NCBI GenBank assembly: GCA_043228905.1
Contig: JBHGNT010000004.1
Span: forward strand, 14,322,001-14,386,000
Source: Azolla caroliniana
Lineage: Eukaryota; Polypodiophyta
Direction of reading: 5' to 3'
Length of the DNA stretch: 64,000 bases
Below are positions 33,286 through 44,818 of the stretch, piece by piece. How positions within the stretch are numbered: position 1 is the first letter of the stretch; the number at the start of each line of letters is the position of its first letter. A model generated the notes under the pieces. That model was not told where the DNA came from. It searched no databases and was given only the letters and a program-made list of their open reading frames with translations. Made by a program: the position numbers and the translations under genes.

Positions 33286-34850
33286 TAATGTCAGAACTTA
33301 TTCACGTTGTAGATCATGCCGAGAGCCTCCCTTTCGATTGTCGAATAATTGTGTTTGGCAGTCGACAAGTTCCGACTCGCATAATAGACTAGTTTATACC
33401 AGTTTGACTCTGACAACTGCATTAGGGCACTTCCGATTGCGACATTTGAGGTGTCGACAAAAATATGAAAATCCTTTGCCCTATCTAGTGGATGTACGAT
33501 CGGTACCTTTGTGAGCATTTTCTTCAAACAGTCGTAAGCATCTTCTTTTGTTGTCGACCATTGAAAGGGTGTCCTATGTATTGCCATGTGTAGAAGTGTC
33601 GCGACATGAGCCACATACCGAATCATCCGACTGTACCATCTAGTTTGGCCCAGGAATCGGCTCAAAGCTTTAGCGTTTGTCGATGGTGGCACCTCCATTA
33701 TGGCTTTCACTTTATCTGGGTCGATGGCAATTCTATCTTGACTAACAATATGTCGGAGCAAAGTTCCACTCGTAACTCCGAATGCGCATTTGGCCGGATT
33801 TAAACTTAGTCGGCCTTGCTGACATCTTTCTAGGCATAGTTGCAGGTGTTCGAAATGATTAGTCCGTTGACTGTATACCACAAAATCATCTAAAAAGACC
33901 TACATAAATGTTAGTATATAATCAGCGAAAATTCCCATGATCACTCGCTGAAATGTAGCTGGAGCCGTTTTAAGCCCAAACATCATGACCATTACTACAA
34001 ATACACCCCATTCGGTGATGAAAGTTGTTTTCTCCAGGTCATTGGGATGCATCCGAATCTTATTATAGCCATTGAGAAAACTATAGATTTCATGGTCAAC
34101 CACCTCATCGAGGACGACATCTGTGAAAGGTAACGGAAATGCATCTGTCACTATAGCAACATTGAGCTTTCAGTAGTCGACACATACCCTGATCTTACCA
34201 TTGTTTTTGGGTAGCCAAGTAGCCTTCTTGAGTGATCAAATGAAGCCGACTTGTAGCAGTTTGTTGATTTCCTCTTTTACCTTTAATGCATAGTTCGGAT
34301 TTAAACTGTACCGACGTTGCTAGATCGGCTTCACATCTTTGTGCAGATTTATCTGATGGTGACAGAATGTTGGGTCGAGCCCATTCATATCCTCAAACAA
34401 CCACGCAAACACATCTTTGTATTGTCATAGTAGTTGGGCCACTTTTTTCGGCTCTGTGTCATTGTTGGCTAGATTCAATTCCTCTAATGTGGAAGCTTGT
34501 ACTCACTGAGATACTTGCATTTCCCTTTCCATTGATTATTGTTGTAAGCATAACTCTGCAAAGCTTTATCATCGGTTGGCACCTCGTCCTCCTTGTTGTC
34601 ATCCCCGAGATATGGTGTGAGCACCTTGGGGACATCGATTTCAAATAATGGAATGATCTTGGGATTGTCTTCAAAAGTTTAATGTTCTTCTCCATCATCT
34701 AGCCCTTCCATCATATTGACCACTTCAACATATAACGACACACATTGTCAGGATGTCGCGACCTTTTCCTGATTCGACACATGAATCTTGGTCTTGCCCT
34801 TTCGGAATGTTAGAATATTTTTCTACCAATTCTGTTTCATATTGGCAATT
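33286..34850 (-). pseudogene. pol: Ty3-G RT and RNase H start, decayed
   Basis: From the minus strand: RT with the VDYRKLNA region near 34170, a GVF..MMFGLKTAPATFQ block, the catalytic FLDDF at 33885-33897 just after a TAG, then FLGQ.RWY and the RNase H start FHIFVDTSN up to the Cop-C2 junction. The FLDDF and KCAFGV blocks suggest a non-chromoviral Ty3 lineage (Tat/Athila-like, tentative). From 34150 to about 34850 only scattered matches survive. Cop-D begins near 34850. Confidence 0.75.
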
Positions 34851-35290
34851 AAGAAGAAAATCAAAGTATTCTCTTGCTTCTTGAAGGTGAAAAGCCTTGC
34901 CGAACGGGAGACAGGCTGAAAAATCAAGTGCCTTAGGTATGATGGCAAGAAAGAGTACTTTTCCAACCAGTTTCTAGCTATCTGTAAAAGGAAGGAATTC
35001 GACGTGAATTCTCCTGCAGATCCACACCGCAGCAGAACGGCTAGCCAAGAGGAAGAATTGGACGATCAAAGAAGTGGCCAGGGCAATGCTTGAGGAGAAG
35101 CATATGCCGAAATTCTACTTGGCCAAACCCATTAGTACAACGGTGCACCTACAGAATCGGACTTCTGCAACTGGAGGAGTGTCGCCACACCAGTTGTACT
35201 TCAGGAAGAAGCCGAATTTGTCACACTTAAGGGTATTCGGTAGCATTGCATATGTGCATGTGCCGAAGAAAAACGGAGGAAGTTAGATAC
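34850..35290 (+). pseudogene. pol: Cop-D integrase fragment
   Basis: It starts inside the integrase core: the KCLRYDGKKEYFSNQF block with the second catalytic Asp lies at about 34910-34970. It continues in another frame (35074-35286) with ARAMLEEK, HLQNR and HLRVFGSIAYVHVPKK. The Glu-containing ERKN block is degraded near 35050. Everything upstream (gag, protease, finger) is missing. It is closely related to Cop-E. Confidence 0.78.
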
Positions 35291-36640
35291 AAAAGCCAAA
35301 AAATGTATCTTGCTTGACTTTGTGGTATTTGCCTTCGACGAGTCAGCTTCATGATATTTGCCTTCAAGTCCAATACCCATTCACTCCATTCCGAATTCTG
35401 AGGATGAGGCCAATGAGTTTGAGATGCCCCTTCAGGAAGAGGAAATTGAAACTCTAGAAGACAACCCAACCTCATTTTGGCTAACTGGGCCGAATGAGCG
35501 CCTGAGTCGAATGGAGCAGTCAAATAAAGAGCCGACGAGTAGTGGAGACTCGGCAGTGCAGTCCCCACGCTAGAAATTGAGGACTCGGATCACGTGCAAG
35601 GAGAAGGGGAAAGTGAAGATGCCGGAATACGGCAGTGAGGCCGAAACATCACATCAAAGTGAATTTGATGTGGCCAAGACCAAAGAGGGACTCCGAAGAC
35701 AAGGTCGAAGTTGGCTGAGAGGGCCACAAAATCGGTGAACCTGAAGTTACGCCAATCCACCCACCAGAAGAATCCCCTAATTCAGTATGGGTATAATGAG
35801 TATATGGCGCATCACTATGCATATATGGTGAAGGTGGAAAATGTGCGTGAGCCAGGGAGCTACGCAGAAGCGACGAAGGACGCGAATTGGTGTGCCGCTA
35901 TGGAGGAAGAGATGCACGCACTAACGGAGAACGAGACTTGGGACCTAGTTGATGCCCCCAAGGGTGTAAAACCGATTGCATGCAGGTGGTTGTACAAGGT
36001 CAAATACAACGCCGACGGCTCGGTCAACCGATATAAGGCCCGATTAGTGGCGAAGGGCTACGCGTAGAAACATGACATTGATTACGATGAGACCTTCGCG
36101 TCGATCGTGAAGATGACTATTGTACGTGTATTGTTGGTGGTAGCAACGACAAAGTGCACATGGTACAATCCCCCAGATTTCTATCCGAATGAAACACCTC
36201 GGCAGTATGCCAATTGAAGAAGTTGTTGTATGGCCTCAAGCAAGCCTCGCGTGTGTGGAATGCAAAGATCATGCAGCGACTACGTAAGATGGGGTTTGCT
36301 CCATCAAAATTGGACTCTTCATTGTTCATTCGGCCGAGTCAGACTAGACCGATTAGCATTCTGCTATATGTTAATTATCTAGTCATCACCGACTCTGAAC
36401 TCGGAGATATCGGGCGAGTAAAGTCTCAGCTTGTGGCATCATTCTAAATGAAGGATTTGGAGGACCTCCATTACTTCCCCGAGATCAAACTGATGCGAAC
36501 CCCCAAAGGGATATTGATCAACCAGTGTCATTATGTGCTCAATATGCTCTTCAAGTTCGGGATGGTGGATTGTAAGTCTGTCTCAACCCCTCTAGACAGA
36601 AACGTGAAGCTTCGTCAAAATTCGGGAACGGCGTGAGACT
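35291..36640 (+). pseudogene. pol: Cop-D linker and RT, broken
   Basis: The acidic linker (35358-35573) and the YNEYMAHHYAYM block lead into RT (35711-36067, with [17 protein letters not shown]). RT continues at 36214-36636 with LKQASRVWNAK. The catalytic motif reads YVNY (near 36367): both Asp residues of YVDD are changed. Stops at 36065 and 36445 and a loss of sequence near 36150 break the frame. Confidence 0.83.
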
Positions 36641-37260
36641 CGACACGGTTCCGAAAAATTGTTAGAAGCCTCATTTATTTGACGATCACTCGGCCGGACC
36701 TCAGTTACCTGGTCGGCTTGACTAGTTAATTCATGTTGCAACCAAAGGCCGAACACCTTCAATGCATGCAAACGATCACTCTTTCCTTCAGCGGCACTAA
36801 GGAAAGAGTGTTGTTGTATCGGGCAGGAGTAATTGATGAGTTAGTCGACTACACAGATGCCAGTTGGGTCGGAAATGTTGGTGATTGCAAATCAACATCT
36901 GGATTTGCGTTTTCATTGGGAAGCATCGCGATCGCTTGGAGCAGTAAAAAGCAATGGACAGTGGCATTGTCAAGCACTAAGGCCGAGTATCGAGGGTAGT
37001 TGTCGCCACGTGCAAAGCCATTTTGCTCAAATGGCTATTAAAGGATCTGCATGTAGAGGTGTCCATCCCGACTACCATATACTGCAACAACCTTAGCAGC
37101 ATCCAGTTAGCGAAGAACCCCATCCTCCACGCTCGGACAAAGCACATCGAGTTGCACTATCACTAGTTCCGACAGGGAGTCCTCTCTAGTGAAGTCGACC
37201 TTATTTATGTTCCGACCGATCGACATGTTGCCGATATCTTCACTAAACCTCTTGGCTAGA
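36641..37260 (+). pseudogene. pol: Cop-D RNase H
   Basis: The frame after 36641 carries the LIYLTITRPDLSY region. The RNase H proper (36733-36999) has DYTDASW, STSGFAFSLG and STKAEYRG. The end (to about 37260) keeps the ARTKHIELHYH-like and PTDRHVADIFTKPLG-like region in shifted frames. Confidence 0.8.
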
Positions 37261-38043
37261 CAAGTTACGTCAATTCTCAAGCATCCTTGGCTTACAACAA
37301 CTAGATATGCCAAACTTGAGGGGGAGGAGTGAAGCCGGAAAGGAGAGAGACGAAGTCCAAAAAGCCGAATTGGATGAAGACTTCGATTTCAGCACGACTG
37401 AAGAAGCCTGAACATCTGGATCGGCTAAAGAAGCCAAGGACGCATGGACATGTGGAAGGAGATTGGCTAAGCAAAGACTAGCCACATGCAGGGGGAGCAA
37501 CCAAAAGAGAGAGCCTAAGGCAGAGCCAACCGAACCAAGGGGACATGAGCGGAGAAAGGCAAGAAAGGCGGCAGAGTTGAAAAGGACAGAGCTAAACACG
37601 CAATGGCCAAGACCAAGATATGGGTAGATGTGATCAAGGGCCGGAAAGAGGAAGAATCGGAGATTGCCGATTTGATCAAGAGTTGAAGTGAATCGAAAGT
37701 TGATTCAATCAAAATGTTTGATTCGAGGGAGCCGAATTGATTGGCCAAGCGGACAAGGAAGCGGTCAAAGCCGACACCGACACGAAAAAGTCGACGGGTC
37801 GAGGGGCGCCATCATCGTGACAATGATGAAGCTGACTTGGGCCAATGAAGTAGACAAGCTGACCGTAGGGGTTAAGGAGCACAGAACCAGACGAGTTGAG
37901 GAGCGCCGAACTGAAGGAGTCGTGGGAGATAAGGCCAAACTGGATGAGGAGCGCAAGTGAGACAACAGGACACCAGGAGAGGCTGGAATGACGAACCAGT
38001 TGGAGCTGACACGATGGGACCTCAAGTTGAGCTTGAGGAGGAG
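37261..38043 (+). other. Cop-D long non-coding 3' tail
   Basis: About 780 bases lie between the pol end and the LTR. They share ordered blocks with 19830-20536, including an internal purine tract ATGCAGGGGGAG near 37490. The true polypurine tract TTGAGGAGGAG lies directly before the LTR. No domain is recognised in the short frames. Confidence 0.7.
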
Positions 38044-38098
38044 TGTTGAGAGACAAGCTCAACATTGGCTGAATCGGTTGAAGAAGTTGAGAGCCGAG
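38044..38098 (+). repeat. Cop-D 3' LTR, left piece
   Basis: It starts TGTTGAGAGACAAGCTCAAC, the 21-base hairpin TGTTGAG-N7-CTCAACA. It is interrupted after 55 bases by Cop-C3 and resumes at 42916. Confidence 0.88.
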
Positions 38099-38608
38099 TG
38101 TTGAGGAATAGCGTGGAATACTGCTCGGCCACAATCGAGTCTTGAATCACTTCGATACAGGAATGGGAATAGACATACACACAAAAGAGAGTACACAGGA
38201 TGTTTACGTGGAAAACCCTAAATGGGAAAAACCACGGGAGCCCACAGACTCCGAACTATCACTATGAAGAGAAGGGGTACAATCAGAGACTCGTAGGCAG
38301 TGACCTCGAGCTCGGTTTCTTCGCCAGGCAGCGGTTACAACAGAGTATCACTCTGTATCTCTCTCCCTCTCTGTCTGTCGTTATCTCTATACTACAGTTA
38401 CAACAACAATAACGACTCCTTACAACACATGTAAAGTGATTGCCCTAAGTCATATTTATACTTATATGAACTTAGGGTTGTTTACAAATATAGCCTGAAT
38501 GGGCTTACTCAAAAACATATTTACAGATATGTCTTCTACTTCCGGTTCTCACTGGGTCTTCTACATCCGGTTCTCAAGATCCTATCCGGAGGGACCGAAA
38601 TCCCAACA
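38099..38608 (-). repeat. Cop-C3 3' LTR
   Basis: The minus strand begins TGTTGGGATTTCGG after AAGGGGGAGAT and ends CCTCAACA. It holds the stem-loop at 38207-38237 and a short CT-rich tract. It has one minisatellite unit or fewer, so it is shorter than the other C-family LTRs. Confidence 0.93.
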
Positions 38609-38641
38609 ATCTCCCCCTTCACTCTGGCATGGAATGTTTCG

Positions 38642-39247
38642 TTAGCCCGATCCACATTCGGCATGCATCCAGTTACCGGGTGTCAGCACTTTGGTCAGCA
38701 TGTCCGACCCGTTCTCCTCCGTGTGGATTTTTGTCAGCACGAACTTTTGATCTTCTACCATTTCGTAGATCCAGTGGTACCTCCGTTGGATATGTTTCGT
38801 CCGGGAATGGTAGGCCACGTTCTTTGCAAGGTGGATGGCACTCTGACTGTCGCAATAGTGCCGGTATTCCTCCTGTTGGATCCCGAGCTCACCGATGAAG
38901 TATGTGGTTGACAACGTAACCATCTTTTGTAGTCTCGATTGCCATGAGACAGCTCCCCCTGCATAAGTCATGGCATATCCGGATGTCGACCGGCCGGTAT
39001 CCACAACAGCCAACATATCTGAATCCGTGAATCCGTCAAGTTGGGTATTACCGGAGCCAAACCAGAGGCACATACTCAAGGTGCCTTTCAAATACCAAAG
39101 TATCCACTTGACCGCGTTCCAGTGCTCTCTTCCGGGATTGCTCATGAAACGGCTCACCACTCCGACTACATATCTGATATCTTGCCGGGTACACACCATT
39201 GCGTACATCAAGCTTCCAACGGCAGAGGCATATGGTATCTTCATCAT
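38642..39247 (-). pseudogene. pol: Cop-C3 RT end and RNase H
   Basis: It starts at the ASAVGSLMYAMVCTR block and includes DGFTDSD, STSGYAMTYAGGA and CDSQSAIHLA. About 20 residues with the TKAEYM acidic residue are deleted (LSTT joins FIGELG). The last residues are frameshifted after VLTPG. Confidence 0.84.
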
Positions 39248-39417
39248 ATCCGCCTTCTCTGCCTTTGTCCTCGGGCTCTACTTTCCGGATAGCTTGCAGT
39301 TTGCCGGAAGTGTCGATCCAACCGGTTGAACCGTTGAAGCACCTTTGTCACGTACTTCTCCTATGACAACCACAACAGCTTCTTCGACCGGTCCCGAATG
39401 ATGTGCATACCCAATAT

Positions 39418-39900
39418 CTATCTTGCGGGACCCAAGTCTTTCATTGAGAAAGTCCAGTTTAGAGCCTTCTTTAGCATCCAGATCTTGCCTTGGTCTCGTC
39501 CGACGATCAACATATAATCCACATAGAGGAGGAGTATTAGGAAGTTTCCTCCGTCAAATTTCTTCACAAACACGCAATGATCGGCTTGCGTTTTGTGGTA
39601 CCCTTGGTTGGTCATGAAGGAGTCGAACTTCCGGTACCATTGTCGGGGGGCTTGCTTCAGTCCATATAGGCTCTTCTTCACCCATCACACCAGGTGCTCC
39701 TTCCCTTTTCTCTCAAATCCTTCTGATTGATGCATGTAGATCTCTTCTTTGAGGTCTCCGTGTAGGAATGTCGTCTTCACGTCCAGTTGCTCTACCTCGA
39801 GGTCCATGCTTGCCGTTATGCCCAATACCGTCTAGATGAATGTCATCTTTACTACCGGGGCAAAGATCTCATCAAAATCCACTCCTTCACCACGACTCGG
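39418..39900 (-). pseudogene. pol: Cop-C3 RT with altered catalytic motif
   Basis: KQAPRQWYRKFDSF is followed by the catalytic motif YVDY (39514-39525), the same Asp-to-Tyr change as in Cop-C2. A frame break upstream (near 39690) separates it from the KTTFLHGDLKEEIYM region. Confidence 0.84.
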
Positions 39901-40900
39901 GCCTTATACCTTGGTGGATTCCCGGCATCTCCCGGTTTCAGCTTGTACACCCACTTGTTCCAGAGTGCTCTCTTCCCTTTCGGCAACTCCGTTGATTCAT
40001 ATGTGTGGTTCTCATGTAGGGAATCCATCTCATCCTTCATGGCACTCAGACATTTGCAGTTGTGGGTGTCTCTCGTTGCTTCTTCAAAGCTTTCCGGCTC
40101 CCCCTCATCAGTTAGCAACACAAGCTCTAAATCTGGAAATCTCCGAGGGGCTCTTCTTCTTCGGTTGGTTCGGTTTCCTATCCGTATCTGGCCAATTCTT
40201 CGAGTGTCATCTGGTTACTGGCTAACATCCGGCTTTCAACCAGGTAGGTCCTTGGGTCCTCAGGCCGGTTTTCATTGGATGGTCCGGAGTTGGTCATCTT
40301 CTTCTCCGACTCCCAGTCGGCAATGGTCGTGTCTTCCATGAAGACTATGTATCGACTCCGGAACACCTTCTTGTTGACCGAATCCCACACTCGATAACCA
40401 AACTCATCATCATTGTATCCAAGGAATATGCATGGCCGGGACTTTGGAGTCAACTTTGCTCTCTTGTCCTTCGCCACATGCATGTGATCTGTTTATCACA
40501 TAGGTCGTCCTCGACAGCGCCTCAGTCCAAAATGTCTTCGGTAACTTGGCATGTTCGAGAATGCTCCGGACTCTCTCCATTATGGTCCGATTCATCCTTT
40601 CCGCCAGCCCGTTTAGTTCTGGCGTCTTCAACACGGTGAATTCGATCCGGCAGTACTCCTCGAACTACCCCCGGTATTCTCCTCCGTTATTTGCTCGAAC
40701 CGCCTTCAGCTTCCAACCGGTTTCTCTTTCAACTCTCGCGTGGAGCTCCTTGAAGACAAATAGCACCTGATCCTTTGTCTTCAACGGTGAGACCCATAGC
40801 TTCCGACTGTGGTCGTCTATGAACGTCACGAAGTACTACGATCCGGCGTGTGACTTCATGTCCACTTGACACACATCGGTATGCACCAGCTCTAGTGGTG
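39901..40900 (-). pseudogene. pol: Cop-C3 integrase and RT start, broken
   Basis: Frames at 40634-40410 (ELNGLAERMNRTIMERV with the catalytic Glu), 40483-40178 (HVAKDKR..FLGY, linker) and 40121-39852 (LPKGKRALWNKWVYKLKPG, RT start). A deletion near 40485 removed the region between NRS and HVA. The frame at 40836-40838 has the TAG shared with Cop-C2. Confidence 0.8.
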
Positions 40901-40902
40901 CA

Positions 40903-41535
40903 TTACGTCTCATCGGTGGTCTTGACCGGAAGGAGGTTTGGTTTATGCTTACCGGCCAAGCAATAGGTGCACTTCTCAAGTTGCACGTCCTTCACCAGAA
41001 TGAGGTTATCTTTGGCAAGCCTTTTCATCCCCTTCTTACTCATGTGACACATTCTTTTGTGCCACAGCTCACCGGCAATGTCGGAAGCAACGTTCACTTC
41101 TTCTTCCCAGCATAACCGGGCGTTCATCAGGTACAACATGTTGACTTTCCGGGCCCAAACCACTATTAGGCTCCCCTTGTTGAAATTCATGACTCCATTC
41201 CAGATGCTACCCGTGTAGCCTTCATCATCTAGCCGACCGGCTGATATCAGGTTCATTCGAACTTCCAGAATGTGTCGAACATCCTTCAGCAACAACTTGC
41301 ATTTGGTTGGTGTCGTCAACCACATGTCTCCTATGCCAACAATTTGGCATGTACCATCATTCCCCATCTGGACACAGTCGTGCTCACCGGTTGTGTAGGA
41401 TGAGAAGCATTTCCGGTCCGGGGTAAGGTGGAATGACACTGCGGAATCGACAACCCACGTTGTCTCATCGCCGGCAAGGTTCAACTCACTCTCCTCGGTG
41501 ATGAGCATTAGTTCTTCTTCACTTGCCACAATCAC
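40903..41535 (-). pseudogene. pol: Cop-C3 protease and pre-integrase finger
   Basis: The protease active site reads VVDSAVSFH, so the Gly of Asp-Ser-Gly is Ala. This should be inactive. The finger LWHKRMCHMSKKG...C.YCLAGK is intact. The frame ends by a shift after KHKPN. Confidence 0.84.
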
Positions 41536-42371
41536 TGTCGTACCCTTCCGGTCCAGGCCTCGGCGATTTGAACCGTTTCGGTCCGGTCACTTCTTCGAAT
41601 CGGTACTGTCAGTTCCCTTGTCTTTTCTGAAATGCTGACAGTTCTTCTGGAAGTGCCCCGGCTTGCCACAATAGAAGCAAGTGGGCCTCCCCCTTGACTT
41701 TGACCGTGTCCCCGACTTTTCCCGGTTTTGGGGACTCTGATTCCTTTGTCTTCCGTGTTCCGATTCGGTAAGGAGGGCTTTGGCATTGGAGATCACCTCC
41801 TATCTTTTCGACGCGCCTCCTCATCTAGCAAGCTCGACTTCACTCTTGCTAGGGATAGCTATTTTCCTTCCAACCTGGCGTTGCCCAACGTGACAACTAA
41901 CGTCTCCTAGCTATCCAGGAGGGAACCAAGAAGGAGTAGAGCAAGTACCTCATCGACAAGAGGTACTTCCAATGAGTTTTCCTAATGTATTAGCCCCTGG
42001 AAGGCATTCATGTGCTCCGCCATACTGGAGTCGTCCTGGTACCGGAGCCTCACTAGCTTCTGGAATACTGAAACCCGATTAACGACATTCTTGTTCTGGA
42101 ATATGATGTCAATCTTCTCCCAGAGTTCATGAGCCTTGCTCTCTTCATTGAAGTTGTTGTACAGGCTCATGTCGATGAAGCACCAAATGTATGTGGTCGT
42201 CTTCATGTGCATCACCTCCCACATTGTGGCGTCGATCTTATCCGGTCTCTTGTCCCCGAACTGAACCGGCAACCAAAGATCTTTGACCACTAGCATATCC
42301 CTCATCTTCGACTTCCACAGTGAGTAGTTGGAGCCGGTGAGCTTGAACATGCCACCAAACGATTCTTCCAT
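41536..42371 (-). pseudogene. gag: Cop-C3 gag, broken
   Basis: The start at 42371 gives a UBN2-type Gag to a stop near 41982. After frame changes the zinc knuckle CFYCGKPGHFQKNC appears in the 41796-41587 frame. The gag-pol junction is frameshifted, unlike in Cop-C2. Confidence 0.84.
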
Positions 42372-42385
42372 TTTCTGTGTTGTTC

Positions 42386-42397
42386 GCTCTGATACCA
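42386..42397 (-). other. Cop-C3 primer binding site (initiator Met tRNA)
   Basis: Exact TGGTATCAGAGC on the minus strand, three bases from the LTR. The gag start follows 14 bases later, a very short leader. Confidence 0.92.
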
Positions 42398-42400
42398 AAT

Positions 42401-42910
42401 TGTTGAGGAATAGCGCAGAATACTGCTCGGCCACAATCGAGTCTTGAATCACTTCGATACAGGAATGGGAATAGACGTACACACAAAAGAGAGTACACAA
42501 GATGTTTACGTGGAAAACCCTAAATGGGAAAAACCACGGGAGCCCACAGACTCCGAACTATCACTATGAAGAGAAGGGGTACAATCAGAGACTCGTAGGC
42601 AGCAACCTCGAGCTCGGTTTCTTCGTCAAGCGGCGGTTACAACAGAGTATCACTCTGTATCTCTCTCCCTCTCTGTCTGTCGTTATCTCTATACTACAGT
42701 TACAACAACAATAACGACTCCTTACAACACATGTAAAGTGATTGCCCTAAGTCATATTTATACTTATATGAACTTCAGGCTATTTACAAATATAGCCTCA
42801 ATGGGCTTACTTAGAAACATATTTACAGATATGTCTTCTACATCCGGTTCTCCCCGGGTCTTCTATCTCTAGTTCTCAAGATCCCATCCGGAGGGACCGA
42901 AATCCCAACA
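42401..42910 (-). repeat. Cop-C3 5' LTR
   Basis: It has the same length as the 3' LTR with few differences. The stem-loop is repeated at 42509-42539. Confidence 0.93.
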
Positions 42911-42915
42911 CCGAG

Positions 42916-43261
42916 AGCCGAATCGAATAGAGTTCGATTTGGGTGTGCCGAGTCGGAAGGATTCCGAAAGGCCATTGAGGGCCTATATTCCTATTATAGT
43001 AAATAGAAACATTGTAGGCAGAATTAGTGTAAGGCTAATTTATGAGTGTTCAAGTACTGATGGTACTTGTGTCAGCCCACTCGTCGGGGATTGTATAAAA
43101 AGTGCTCACTGAGCACAGTGTATATACAGAGTGTTCATTATTTGTAATAGAACTTCTTGTCTACTCTCTATGTCTCTCTCCCTCTCATCATTCTCTGTGG
43201 TTTCCTAACTGTCAAGTTTCCAAACACCGATTGTGTACTCCGTGTGTCGCACATTCTGTCA
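42916..43261 (+). repeat. Cop-D 3' LTR, right piece
   Basis: It continues the Cop-D LTR after Cop-C3. It contains CAAGTACTGATGGTACTTGTG, TATAAAAA (43094-43101) as probable TATA box and the palindrome GTGCTCA-C-TGAGCAC (43102-43116). The end is taken at TGTCA (43261). The matching 5' LTR is not in the window. Confidence 0.78.
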
Positions 43262-43649
43262 TGAACATCGACTTGAATTCTAGCCTTAGGTCCTTGTATA
43301 TATATATTTCTCCAAGACAAACTTTAGACTTTAAACCTTTGTATAAAGAGTGGTATGTAAGACTTAGTATGTAAAACTTGGCATGCAAGAATTAGTATGC
43401 TTGATATTATAGTATGTAAGACTTGGCATGAGCATGCTTATCATGCATCACTACATGTCTAAAAAGGGTTGATCTCCCTTGTTAACATCAAGGAGATCAA
43501 CACCAGTCATGGAATAAATATTCTTACTCATTGTCATCAATTTCTCCCTCTCTCTATCTCATCAACTTCCCCATCTCTTTATCTTTCAATTGTTCATCCG
43601 TGACAAGTTGATCTCCTTCCTTCTTTTTCTTCCTTCTCAATACATCATC
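43262..43649 (+). other. Leader or LTR end of Ty3-H, boundary not found
   Basis: No coding block. Four imperfect copies of GTATGTAAGACTTGGCATG lie at 43352-43436. A strong hairpin, GTTGATCTCCCTTG paired with CAAGGAGATCAAC, lies at 43469-43501. It may be the end of the Ty3-H 5' LTR and its leader; no primer site is evident. Confidence 0.5.
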
Positions 43650-44350
43650 ATGTCAAAATCATCTAGTAACCTTGAGCAAATTTTGGCGGTCCTACAACAA
43701 CTCCAACTTGCAAAACTCCGTCCAAGAACTGTAGGTAGCCACAACTGTCATACCTCACCCAATTATTGACCCTTCTGCCAGAGAAACCAATGTTAGCTTG
43801 CCAGATAAATTCGATGGCTTCATCAACCAGATCCGCCTTATTATTCTTCTTCAGCCCCGACACTATTCTGATGACTTTCGACGAGTCGGGCTCATTGACA
43901 CATTGCTGACAGGATAAGCCCAAGCTTGGTTTGTCCATCTAGTGGAGACCAATTCGCCCCTCTTGACCGACTTCCAAGCATTTCTTACCAAATTTGAAGC
44001 AACTTTCGGGGAGACCAACAAACGACGAGTTGCACTCAACAAACTATATGCATTACAACAAGGAGAACACGGGCATCAATCTATACATCTGAATTTTGTC
44101 AGCCCGCATGCGATGTCGAATGGGATGGACAAGCCCTCCTCGATCAATTCAGTCGAGGATTACAACGTGAGATAAAAAAATATTTTGCTTAACTTTCCTG
44201 AGCCCACATCTTTGAATGAGGCTATTTCCCAAGCTATGCATTGCGATAACCATCTCTTTGAGTTCCAGCAAAAGGAATGTCCTCACCAGATCCATCCACC
44301 TTGGCCAGCCGCTACACGAAGTCACCGACCATGGTCGACATCCCCAACTC
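43650..44350 (+). pseudogene. gag: Ty3-H gag
   Basis: The start at 43650 begins a Ty3 Gag with SLPDKFDG..NQIRLII near 43795 and ETNSPLLTDFQAFLTKFEATFGE near 43940-44010. The ACDVEWD..ALLDQFSRGL region follows. Several frame breaks are present. It ends at the insertion of Ty3-I; the same frame continues at 55578. Confidence 0.82.
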
Positions 44351-44818
44351 TATTAGAGATATGATCTAATGTAAGTGTATGATAAGGAGAAAAGAATGAT
44401 AGATAGATAGATAGATAGATAGAAAGGAGAGAGAGAAATAAGGGTGGCGATCCACCTGACCACCCCCGAGTGAAGGGATCAAGACGGACTTGAGCCTCGA
44501 TCGACGTCCCATACCACCGTCGTGGCATCGAGTCATACCTGGTGTTGGCGTGCTCACTACAAGAGTTGAACCACCACGAAACAGAGTCTCGACGTAGTCA
44601 AAAGATGATGAAATGAGGGTAGCTAGGCCTCTTATTTATAGTGATACCCAAGGCCCCCAGGCAAGTTCACACTTGGCCTAATGGGTTGTCTCAATCCCGA
44701 GTATTAAAAGTAATCTTCCCCTTCTTTACACTCTCGTTTAACCCTCACACGTATCCATGTGTATAGAATACTACAGTAAATTCTCACCACGGGATATTAT
44801 ATGGTCATGCTCGTAACA
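44351..44818 (-). repeat. Ty3-I 3' LTR
   Basis: The minus strand begins TGTTACGAGCATGACC. The far end reads TA instead of CA. It holds a GATA microsatellite of about six units (44399-44422; about three units in the other LTR) and, on the minus strand, CTATAAATAAG as probable TATA box (near 44630-44640). Confidence 0.9.

Larger units (their letters stand above)
38099..42910 (-). mobile_element. Cop-C3: copia element with perfect target duplication
   Basis: LTRs of 510 bp each (38099-38608 and 42401-42910) flank a minus-strand gag-pol. The flanking CCGAG (38094-38098 and 42911-42915) is a perfect 5-bp duplication. The host is the 3' LTR of Cop-D, whose sequence continues on both sides. Confidence 0.95.
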
